A stretch of 64,000 bases of DNA from JACQFK01 sp964619955. GTDB taxonomy: Bacteria > Planctomycetota > MHYJ01 > JACPRB01. The notes beneath the pieces are model-generated. The model was not told where the DNA came from, did not search any database, and worked only from the letters and a program-made list of their open reading frames with translations. Location of the stretch: contig CAZUJF010000018.1 of assembly GCA_964619955.1 (NCBI GenBank), positions 1 through 64,000 of the forward strand, given 5' to 3'. A program made the translations under genes and the position numbers. Shown piece by piece: positions 57,291-64,000 of the stretch; the stretch's first letter is position 1; each line of letters starts with the position of its first letter.

Positions 57291-58729
57291 GGGCGGGTCT
57301 CCAGATAATGGGCCGCCTGATCGACCAGCGTGCGCAGGGGGGCGGGGAGCCAGAGGCCCAGGAGAAGGGAGCAGGCCATGAAGACCGCGACCGGGCCCAC
57401 CGTCAGGAGGCTGTCCCGGTAGGGGATCATCCGGGATCGGGCGGAGGGGCGGCCCTGGACCGCCGCGAGCACGGTGGCGCCCATGCCCATGAAGACGATG
57501 AGCAGGAAGAGCAGGAAGAGGCCCCCCGTCACGAAGCGGCCGCCCTGGAAGGCCGCGGTGAGGATGGTGAATTCGCTGATGAAGGGGCCGAAAGGCGGGG
57601 AACCCGTGATCGCGATGAAGCCGAACAGGAAGAGCGTGCCGGAGAACGGGAGGCGCCGCATCGCGCCGGAGATGTCGTCGATGCTTTTCGAATCGTAGGC
57701 GCGCCGGAGGCTTCCCGCCGAAAGGAAGAGCACGCCCTTCGTCATCGCATTGTTGACGAGGTGGAGCAGGGCTCCGAAGGCGCCCATCCCCCCCAGGCCG
57801 ATGCCGAGGATCAGGATTCCCATGTGTTCGACGCTGGAGTAGGCGAGCATCCGCTTGATGTCGCGCTGTCCGGTCATGAACACGCCGGCGACGAGCATGG
57901 ACAGGAGCCCCAGGAAGATCAGCAGTTTGCCGCTGTAGGCGCCTTCGCCGGCGGCCGCGGTCACGTGATGGACGCGCAGGACGGCCAGGAACGCGCAGTT
58001 GGTCAGGCCCCCCGCGAGCAGGGCGCCCACGACCCCCGGAGCCTCCCCGTAGGCGTCGGGCTTCCAGGTGTGCATCGGAGCCAGGCCCATTTTCGTCCCG
58101 TAGCCCACCAGGAGGAGGACGAACGCCGTGTGCAGCCAGGGTTTCGAGAGACGCGGCGCGTTTTGAAGGAGGTCCTCGAAGAGCAACGAGGAATCGAGGC
58201 CTTCGTGGAAGGAGGCGTAGGCCAGGAAGAACGAACCCAGCAGGGCGAGGGCGATCCCGACGGAGCAGATCAGGAGGTACTTCCACGTCGCTTCGATGGA
58301 GCGGGGCGTGCGGTTGAAGTAGATGAGCGGGGCCGTGAGGAGCGACGTGGCTTCGATGGAGATCCACATGAGGCCCAGGTGGTGGGACCAGACCACCAGG
58401 CTCATCACGCCCAGGAAGGCCAGGAGGCAAGCCGTGAACGTGCGGTTGGGCCAGTCCCCGCGATACCGCAGATAACCGACCGCGTAGATGCCGCAGAGGA
58501 AGTACATCACGCTGATGACCAGAAGGATCAGGCGGCCCGGCGGATCGAGCACCAGCCATCCGACGGGGGCCTGGAGATCGGGGATCAGGAGCGTCCAGAT
58601 CGTCAGGACCAGATGGACGGCGCCCGTCAGGGGGATGAGCCAGGGCCGCACGCGGTTTCCCCGGACCGCCAAGGCGGCTCCCGCCATCAGGACCGGGAAC
58701 AGGATGAGCGCGAATGCCATGACCGTCAT
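57287..58729 (-). CDS. hyfF: HyfF-like antiporter-type membrane subunit
   Basis: 480 residues, about thirteen to fourteen hydrophobic segments, of the proton-translocating Mrp/NuoLMN family. Ion-path residues are visible: Glu in MWISIEATSLLTAPLIYFNR, Lys in GYGTKMGLAPMHTWKPDAYGEAPG, and RDIKRMLAYSSVEHMGILILG. SGTLFLFGFIAITGSPPFGPFISEF is the usual C-terminal core. Overlaps the large-subunit gene by ATGA and hyfE by 4 nt. Confidence 0.9.
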   Translation of the reverse strand: MTVMAFALILFPVLMAGAALAVRGNRVRPWLIPLTGAVHLVLTIWTLLIPDLQAPVGWLVLDPPGRLILLVISVMYFLCGIYAVGYLRYRGDWPNRTFTACLLAFLGVMSLVVWSHHLGLMWISIEATSLLTAPLIYFNRTPRSIEATWKYLLICSVGIALALLGSFFLAYASFHEGLDSSLLFEDLLQNAPRLSKPWLHTAFVLLLVGYGTKMGLAPMHTWKPDAYGEAPGVVGALLAGGLTNCAFLAVLRVHHVTAAAGEGAYSGKLLIFLGLLSMLVAGVFMTGQRDIKRMLAYSSVEHMGILILGIGLGGMGAFGALLHLVNNAMTKGVLFLSAGSLRRAYDSKSIDDISGAMRRLPFSGTLFLFGFIAITGSPPFGPFISEFTILTAAFQGGRFVTGGLFLLFLLIVFMGMGATVLAAVQGRPSARSRMIPYRDSLLTVGPVAVFMACSLLLGLWLPAPLRTLVDQAAHYLETRP

Positions 58730-59367
58730 TCCTTCAGAGTAGAGAGCTTCCGGGTGTCCATGGAGGAGAACGCCTCGTTGATGTGGTTGACGATGATGGT
58801 GATGACGAAGATGCCCACGAAGAGGTCGAGCAGCACCCCCAGTTCCACCATGAGGGGCATCGCGTTCACCAGCAGCATCCCGAAGATGAAAATGCCGTTC
58901 TCCAGGATGAGGTATCCCACGACCTGATTGATGGCCTTGTGGCGGGTCATCAGCATGATGAAGCCCACGAGGACCGTCGAGAGCGAGGTGGGAACCAGAA
59001 GCAGTCCCAGGTGGGCCTTGGCCAGGGGCAGTTCCTGGGCGAGCAGGACGGAGAAGCCGATCGAGAGCGCCCCGAGGATCATGGAGGGCAGGTGACCGAT
59101 GCTGGGCTCCGCCTCGCGGCGGATCTGGGCCTCGCGCATGGCCCGCAGGAGCATGAAGGGGATGACGACCGCCTTGAGCGCCACCGTCGCGGCCGAGACC
59201 AGGAAGGGAAGAAGTCCGGCGTGTTCCTGGACGAGGAGCGGCAGGACGCCCAGCAGGCCCCCCTGGACGCCCACCACCCGGATCACCGAGGGGATCCGGC
59301 TGTTGCCGAGGGCGAACAGGTTGAGGAGGAGCACGGCGACCAGGATCGGATCGATCAGCGTATGCAT
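58726..59367 (-). CDS. hyfE: HyfE-like membrane subunit
   Basis: 213 residues, close to E. coli HyfE. Six to seven hydrophobic segments; related to NuoK/MnhC: ALGNSRIPSVIRVVGVQGGLLG near the start and AINQVVGYLILENGIFIFG with the membrane Glu typical of NuoK-type subunits. Member of the Hyf-like operon, overlapping hyfF and followed by HyfC-type membrane anchor upstream with 4 nt between genes. Confidence 0.9.
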   Translation of the reverse strand: MHTLIDPILVAVLLLNLFALGNSRIPSVIRVVGVQGGLLGVLPLLVQEHAGLLPFLVSAATVALKAVVIPFMLLRAMREAQIRREAEPSIGHLPSMILGALSIGFSVLLAQELPLAKAHLGLLLVPTSLSTVLVGFIMLMTRHKAINQVVGYLILENGIFIFGMLLVNAMPLMVELGVLLDLFVGIFVITIIVNHINEAFSSMDTRKLSTLKE

Positions 59368-59371
59368 CCGT

Positions 59372-60280
59372 TCACCTCACCAGCAGGAAGAATCCGAAGG
59401 CGCAGAACAGCATCGACGCGACCAGGAGCGTGGGCACGTGACGCATCTGCAGGCGGGCCATGACCGATTCCACGACGCCGATCCCCACGGAAAGGCCCAG
59501 CAGGCCTCCGATGAAGATCGCCCAATCCAGCCCCGCGTTCCCGGTCCGGACCGGCAGGACGACGTGCAGCAGCAGGGCCCCGAGCACGAAGAGTTTCATC
59601 GCCGCGCCGTACAGGATCAGGCCGAGGAGGGGGCCGCTGTGATCGAGGACCATGACCTCGTGGATCATGGTGAGTTCCAGGTGCGTGTTCGGGTCGTCCA
59701 CGGGAATCCGGCAGTTCTCGGTCAGAACGATGATGAAGAGCCCCACGGCCACCAGGACGAGCGGGGCCCCCAGGACGGTCCATTGGACATGAAGAGGACC
59801 GTGAAGCATGTCCGAGAGGACGAGCGTTCCCGACATCTTGGCCAGGAGGAGCATCGCAAAGAAGAGGGCCGGTTCGGTGAGACAGGCGAACGTGACCTCC
59901 CTCGCCGCGCCCATCCCTTCGAAGGAGGACCCCGTATCGAGCGCCGCGGCCGTCGTGAAGAAGCGGCCCAGGGCGAAGAGGTAGGCGAAGAGGATCAGAT
60001 CCCCGGCGAATCCGACGGGGGCGTCGAAGGGGCCGAGCGGCATCAGGAGTCCCGCGAGCAGCACCGCCGCCAGCGTGACCACCGGAGCCAGCCGGAAGAT
60101 CAGCGTCGTCGTGCGGCTGAGCACGAGTTCCTTCCGCATCAATCGGGCGATGTCCCGGTAGGGCTGCAGGAGCGGCGGCCCCACGCGGCCTCCGAAGAAC
60201 GCCTTCGTCTTGTTGATCACCCCCAGCAGCAGCGGAGGCATCCCCAGGAGAAGGACGAGGTGGATGGCGGAATGCGTCAT
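59372..60280 (-). CDS. hyfC: HyfC/NuoH-like membrane anchor subunit
   Basis: 302 residues with about eight hydrophobic segments. NuoH/HycD/HyfC family: GVINKTKAFFGGRVGPPLLQPYRDIARLMRKE near the N-terminus and ENCRIPVDDPNTHLELTMIHEVMVLDHSG, the acidic quinone-site/energy-coupling loop. It joins the soluble arm to the antiporter-like subunits. Overlaps the HyfB gene by ATGA. Confidence 0.92.
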   Translation of the reverse strand: MTHSAIHLVLLLGMPPLLLGVINKTKAFFGGRVGPPLLQPYRDIARLMRKELVLSRTTTLIFRLAPVVTLAAVLLAGLLMPLGPFDAPVGFAGDLILFAYLFALGRFFTTAAALDTGSSFEGMGAAREVTFACLTEPALFFAMLLLAKMSGTLVLSDMLHGPLHVQWTVLGAPLVLVAVGLFIIVLTENCRIPVDDPNTHLELTMIHEVMVLDHSGPLLGLILYGAAMKLFVLGALLLHVVLPVRTGNAGLDWAIFIGGLLGLSVGIGVVESVMARLQMRHVPTLLVASMLFCAFGFFLLVR

Positions 60281-62286
60281 GGAGTGCTCCGGCCCCAAAC
60301 GAGAAGAAAGACGATGATGATGATGAAGTAGAAGACGTAGACCTGCAGGCGGCCCTGCTGGAGGAGCCGGAGCCAGGCGAAACCCCGGGCCAGGTGCCGC
60401 ACGGACGGGAGGGCGAGGCGGTCGAGCATCGGATCCTGCACGACGCTCTTGTGGTGGACGGATTGCGGAAAGAGCCCTCCGAGATCGGGCCGGTGCACGC
60501 GGGGCCAAAGCGCCCAGCGGAACAGCTCCCTCAGCGAATGGCCGAACGACGATCCCGTGTATTGCATCCGGGGGGTCGGGCGGGCGAAACCGCAATCCCA
60601 AGTGGGGGCGCTCGCGGGAGGCCGGGACCTCAGCACCCGGACCCAGAGCAGCGCCAGCAGTCCCGCCAGCACCACGATCGACGCTCCTGCGCCGCTGATC
60701 CAGTCCGTGGGCACCAGGCGGGAGAGGGGGATGTTCGGCGGGGACCCGACGGGAGCCCAGGCCCCGATGGCCCGGTCGAGAAGGGGCAGGACGAGGCCGG
60801 GGGCCAGACCGAGGAGCGCGCAGAGGACGGCCAGGACGACCATGGGAATCTGCATGATGCCGGGCGGATCGCCGCCGGAGCGGTCGATCATGGGCGACCG
60901 GGATTGCCCCAGAAACAGCATCCCCGAGAGGTTGGTGAAACAGGCCAGCGCCAGGGCCCCCGCCAGGGCGAGGCAGGGAACCGCGAGCGTCGCCAGGGGC
61001 CACGCCCCGGGACCCGCTTCCGACGGCAATCCTGCGGTCCGGAAGAGCCCCAGGTAGATCATGAGTTCGCTGACGAAGCCGTTCAGGGGCGGCAGTCCGG
61101 AGATGGCGGCGGCGCCGAGGATGAAGAGGGTCGCCGTCCGGGGCATCGTTTTCGCCAGTCCCCCCAGCCTGGAGAATTCGGTGGTCCGGACGGCGCGCTC
61201 CACCGCGCCGGCGCAGAGAAACAGCAGCGGCTTGATGATCGCGTGGTTCAGGGAGTGGAACAAGGCGCCTCCGAGGCCCAGGGCGATCCAGTCCGGCCGT
61301 GCGAACGAACGTCCCAGGAGCGCCAGACCCAGGCCCATCGAGATGATGCCGACGTTCTCGAAGCTGCTGTACGCGAGCGCCCGTTTCAGGTTGTGCTGGG
61401 CCAGGGCAAAGACCACGCCCAGGACCGCCGTGACCGAGCCCAGCAGGAGCAGAAGCCCCCCCCACCAGGGGGGCGGGACGGGAAGGATGCCGCAAAGGCG
61501 GATCAGTCCGTACACCCCGACCTTGTAGATCACGCCCGACAGAAGTGCGGAGGCGTGACTGGGGGCATTGGCGGGAGCGCCCGGCAGGAAGAGGTGCAAC
61601 GGCATCAGGCCGATCTTGAAACTGAAGCCGATCAAACCCAGGACGAAGACCGCCGCGCCGATCCGGGGGGCGAGGACGCCGGGCCGGATGTCTTCCAGGG
61701 CGAACGAACCCGTGGACTGGTGAAACAGGCAGAAGGCGGCGATCAGGAAGGCCGCCCCCACATGGGCCCCGACCAGGTAGATCCATCCCGCCTTGCAGGC
61801 GGCGGGATCCGTGTTGTCCGCGGTCGCCAGGAAATAGCCCGAAAGCGCCATCACCTCCCATGCCAGCAGGAAGAGCACGGCATCCTGAGCCAGGACGACC
61901 ATCGCCATCGACGCCGCCAGGAGGCCGGTGCAGAACTGGACGGGCCGGGCGCTGCCCGGGTGCTCGGCGGCGCGCCAGTAGGCCGTCCCGTAAACCGACA
62001 CGAGCGCGGGGATCAGGAACACGGGCAGGAGGAAGACCCCCGCGAGCGCGTCCATCCTGAGGTGGAAACGTCCGTACGGCAGGAACCACGCCAGGTCGAG
62101 GGTGAGCGTTTCGCCCAGGACCAGGGAACGGCCGACGGCGCCGAGGCCCGCTCCGGCGCCGAGGATCAGGAGCAGGGTCCCCGACCGCTGCCCGGCGGAG
62201 ATCCGGCGTCCGAACCATAGACCGGCCGCGCCGCCCGCCCCCAGGAGGCCGACCGCGACCAGCAGGAGAAGCAGGGTCAGCGCCAC
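60277..62286 (-). CDS. hyfB: HyfB-like antiporter-type subunit, copy 1
   Basis: 669 residues from GTG, the E. coli HyfB length. About sixteen hydrophobic segments. Key residues of the antiporter core: Glu in FLLAWEVMALSGYFL, Lys in FSFKIGLMPLHLFLPGAPANAPSHASALLSG (the common LPDAH is LPGAP), Lys in VIYKVGVYGLIR, and LKRALAYSSFENVGII. The C-terminal part has TWDCGFARPTPRMQYTGSSF, typical of HyfB/HycC. A second, adjacent gene encodes another HyfB. Confidence 0.92.
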   Translation of the reverse strand: MALTLLLLLVAVGLLGAGGAAGLWFGRRISAGQRSGTLLLILGAGAGLGAVGRSLVLGETLTLDLAWFLPYGRFHLRMDALAGVFLLPVFLIPALVSVYGTAYWRAAEHPGSARPVQFCTGLLAASMAMVVLAQDAVLFLLAWEVMALSGYFLATADNTDPAACKAGWIYLVGAHVGAAFLIAAFCLFHQSTGSFALEDIRPGVLAPRIGAAVFVLGLIGFSFKIGLMPLHLFLPGAPANAPSHASALLSGVIYKVGVYGLIRLCGILPVPPPWWGGLLLLLGSVTAVLGVVFALAQHNLKRALAYSSFENVGIISMGLGLALLGRSFARPDWIALGLGGALFHSLNHAIIKPLLFLCAGAVERAVRTTEFSRLGGLAKTMPRTATLFILGAAAISGLPPLNGFVSELMIYLGLFRTAGLPSEAGPGAWPLATLAVPCLALAGALALACFTNLSGMLFLGQSRSPMIDRSGGDPPGIMQIPMVVLAVLCALLGLAPGLVLPLLDRAIGAWAPVGSPPNIPLSRLVPTDWISGAGASIVVLAGLLALLWVRVLRSRPPASAPTWDCGFARPTPRMQYTGSSFGHSLRELFRWALWPRVHRPDLGGLFPQSVHHKSVVQDPMLDRLALPSVRHLARGFAWLRLLQQGRLQVYVFYFIIIIVFLLVWGRSTP

Positions 62287-62341
62287 GTCGATCCTCCCCG
62301 ATCATCCCGTCGATCGGAGCCGCCGGGCGTCATGAATGTCG

Positions 62342-64000
62342 TCATCGTGCCAGGAGCCTGAAAAGCAATCGTTCGACAGGGAGCGTCCACAGGAGCAGGA
62401 GAACCACCGTCGCCAGGATGTAGAGCATGTAGTGATGCATCAGGCCGCGCTGAAAGACGCGCATCCGGTCGGACCATTGCGTCAGCTTCGCGATCGCCGG
62501 AAGGATGAAGCGGGCCATGACGACGTCATCCACCATGCGGCGGAAGCGGCCGGGCTTCGGGAAGAGCTCGTCCAGGCGGGGAGTCTCGGTGCGGGGGCGG
62601 AGCACGCCGCCGAAGAGGCGGACGATCATGTCCGCAAAGGAGGAGGACGTGTACTGCATCCGGGCGCTGGGACGGACGTACCCGCAGTCCCAGGTCCCGA
62701 CCTTGGGCGCGCGGCCCGGGCGCCAGCAAAGTTCGCAGGCGAGAAAGGCAAGCGCCCCCGCGCCTCCCAGGGCCGCTCCCGCCCAGGTCAGCCGGTCGAG
62801 GGGCACCAGCCGGTCCAGCGGAACGCGGCCGGGGCCGCCCGGGAGGACCCAGGCGTCGACGACCTTGTCGAGCAGGGGGGCGAGCCAGGGGGAACCCAGG
62901 CCGATGGCGAGGCAGCATGCGGCCAGCAGCGCCATGGGGGCGAGCATCAGGGCGGAGGATTCGCGGGCGTGCGGGACCCGCTCGCTTCGCGGGGCCCCCA
63001 GAAAGACGGCCCCCGAAACCTTGACGAAACACGCCAGCGCCAGGGCGCCGACGAGCGCGAGCGCGGGTCCGGCCACGGCCCCCAAAGGCCAGGAGGCCGA
63101 TCCGTCTCCCGCCGGGAGCGTCCGGAAGAGCCCCACGTAGATCAGGAACTCGCTCACGAAGCCGTTGAGAGGGGGGAGTCCCGAGATCGCGACGGCGGCA
63201 AACAGGAACAGGGCCGTCGTCCAGGGCATCCGCCGGGCGAGCCCCCCCATGCGATCGATCTCGCGCGTATGCAGGGCGTGGAGCACCGACCCCGCCCCCA
63301 TGAAGAGCAGCGGCTTGAAAAGACTGTGGTTCCAGACATGCAGGAGGCAGCCGGAAAGCCCCAGGAGCACCCAGTCCGTGCGGCCCATCGAGCGTCCCAC
63401 CATCGCGAGGCCCAATCCCATGACGATGAGGCCGACGTTCTCGACGCTGGAATACGCGAGCAGCCGCTTCAAGTCGCGCTGGCCGATCGCGAACGCGATT
63501 CCGAGGATTCCGCTGATCGTCCCGAGGAAGAGGAGCAGCGCCCCCCAGCTGACGGGAGGCGCCGGAAGGAATCCGAAGATCCGGATCATGCCGTAGATGC
63601 CCATCTTGAGCATGATTCCGGAAAGGAGCGCCGATACGTGGCTGGGGGCGTTGGCGTGGGCGTCCGGAAGCCACACGTGGAACGGCATGAGGCCGGCCTT
63701 GATGCCGAACCCGAGCAGGGCCGTGAAGAAGATCGCGTAGAGCATTCCCAGTCCCGCCTCGTGCATCGCGAGGGGGCGAAGCTGGAACGATCCCGTCGCC
63801 TGGTGGAGGAGGGCGAACATGCCGAACAGCGTGAGCGTGGCCACGTGGGTGGAGATGAAATAGATCCAGCTGGCCCTCCGGACGCCGGGCTCATGATCCT
63901 CGGTGCCCACGAGAAAGAAGCCGGAGAGGGCCATGAACTCCCAGCCCAGGAGGAACAGGATCGAGTTTCGGGCCAGGATGAGGACCACCATCCCCGCCAT
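62342..64000 (-). CDS. hyfB: HyfB-like antiporter-type subunit, copy 2, 5' truncated by the window edge
   Basis: The frame is open at the right edge; ~552 residues are seen and roughly the first 115 are missing. Motifs: Glu in FLLGWEFMALSGFFL, Lys in FGIKAGLMPFHVWLPDAHANAPSHVSALLSG, Lys in IMLKMGIYGMIR, LKRLLAYSSVENVGLIVMG, and TWDCGYVRPSARMQYTSSSF near the C-terminus. It is clearly homologous to the downstream HyfB copy (56 nt gap) but differs throughout, so the duplication is not recent. It retains the LPDAH motif that copy 1 lost. Confidence 0.9.
   Translation of the reverse strand: MAGMVVLILARNSILFLLGWEFMALSGFFLVGTEDHEPGVRRASWIYFISTHVATLTLFGMFALLHQATGSFQLRPLAMHEAGLGMLYAIFFTALLGFGIKAGLMPFHVWLPDAHANAPSHVSALLSGIMLKMGIYGMIRIFGFLPAPPVSWGALLLFLGTISGILGIAFAIGQRDLKRLLAYSSVENVGLIVMGLGLAMVGRSMGRTDWVLLGLSGCLLHVWNHSLFKPLLFMGAGSVLHALHTREIDRMGGLARRMPWTTALFLFAAVAISGLPPLNGFVSEFLIYVGLFRTLPAGDGSASWPLGAVAGPALALVGALALACFVKVSGAVFLGAPRSERVPHARESSALMLAPMALLAACCLAIGLGSPWLAPLLDKVVDAWVLPGGPGRVPLDRLVPLDRLTWAGAALGGAGALAFLACELCWRPGRAPKVGTWDCGYVRPSARMQYTSSSFADMIVRLFGGVLRPRTETPRLDELFPKPGRFRRMVDDVVMARFILPAIAKLTQWSDRMRVFQRGLMHHYMLYILATVVLLLLWTLPVERLLFRLLAR

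Noticed and set aside
54960..64000. Annotation as a true hydrogenase 4 or formate hydrogenlyase, or as complex I
   Set aside because: The large subunit lacks three of four NiFe cysteines, and complex I would need NuoEFG, NuoJ, NuoK and separate NuoLMN, which are not seen; the C-terminal HyfB motif also argues for the Hyf branch.
1..64000. CRISPR arrays, insertion sequences, prophage or integrase genes
   Set aside because: No regularly spaced repeats, transposase, integrase or terminal inverted repeats were seen; the HNH gene is a widespread stand-alone family.

Overview
The window is high-GC bacterial chromosome, coding on both strands with very little spacing between genes and with no insertion sequence, prophage, CRISPR array or tRNA that I could see. 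The gene mix suggests a member of the Planctomycetota or a neighbouring deep lineage: secreted HEAT-repeat, FHA, GYF-like and SH3 proteins, a DUF1080 lipoprotein, a formylglycine-type sulfatase, two DUF2723 membrane glycosyltransferases, and a 5S rRNA gene detached from any 16S/23S. This is inference from gene content; no marker gene in the window settles it.

Layout: 0-8.2 kb holds metabolic and housekeeping genes (cyclophilin fragment, enoyl-CoA hydratase, adenosine deaminase, DUF2723 protein, gltX, PfkB kinase, GYF_2 membrane protein). 8.2-14.4 kb is a block of membrane proteins (GT-C glycosyltransferase, sulfatase-fold phosphotransferase-like protein, and a spermidine-synthase-like membrane protein split over two genes). 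At 14.6-14.75 kb lies a solitary 5S rRNA gene with its own promoter and terminator. 14.8-21.2 kb is a compact histidine operon, hisG-D-C-H-A-B-F-IE, with a second DUF2723 gene joined to its end. 23.3-33.5 kb carries an HNH protein, an FAH-family enzyme, a HEAT-repeat protein, a thioesterase, an FHA protein, a beta-propeller protein and a halogenase-like flavoprotein. 33.5-39.5 kb (minus strand) has a sensor kinase/HDOD signalling operon, a polyprenyl diphosphate synthase, mobA and a sulfatase. 39.5-44.2 kb is a tetrapyrrole operon (cobA-hemD fusion, hemB) running into scpB and a PpiD-like chaperone. 44.2-55 kb contains an SH3 protein, a TauE-type exporter, a DUF1080 lipoprotein, a 14-repeat propeller lipoprotein, a degenerate DUF885 lipoprotein, moaC, asd, truA and a glycosyltransferase. 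55-64 kb (minus strand, running off the end) encodes a membrane complex related to hydrogenase-4/complex I.

Main points of interest. (1) The DUF1080 lipoprotein gene has one in-frame TGA at 46668-46670, inside a motif where I recall homologues having cysteine. A 9-bp hairpin with a GGUCA loop starts 18 nt downstream, resembling a bacterial SECIS element, so this may be an undescribed selenoprotein family. (2) The Hyf-like complex has lost three of the four NiFe-ligating cysteines of its large subunit while its small subunit keeps all its iron-sulfur ligands. It therefore looks like an energy-converting-hydrogenase-related (Ehr) ion-pumping complex with an unknown electron donor and acceptor. 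(3) Several genes have a TANNNT-like -10 box only 6-11 nt before the start codon and no Shine-Dalgarno sequence, suggesting frequent leaderless transcription.

Many genes overlap by 1-4 nt (ATGA, GTGA, TTGA, TGATG), so translational coupling is probably common. All coordinates, motifs and repeat counts were read by eye; no database search or folding program was used.
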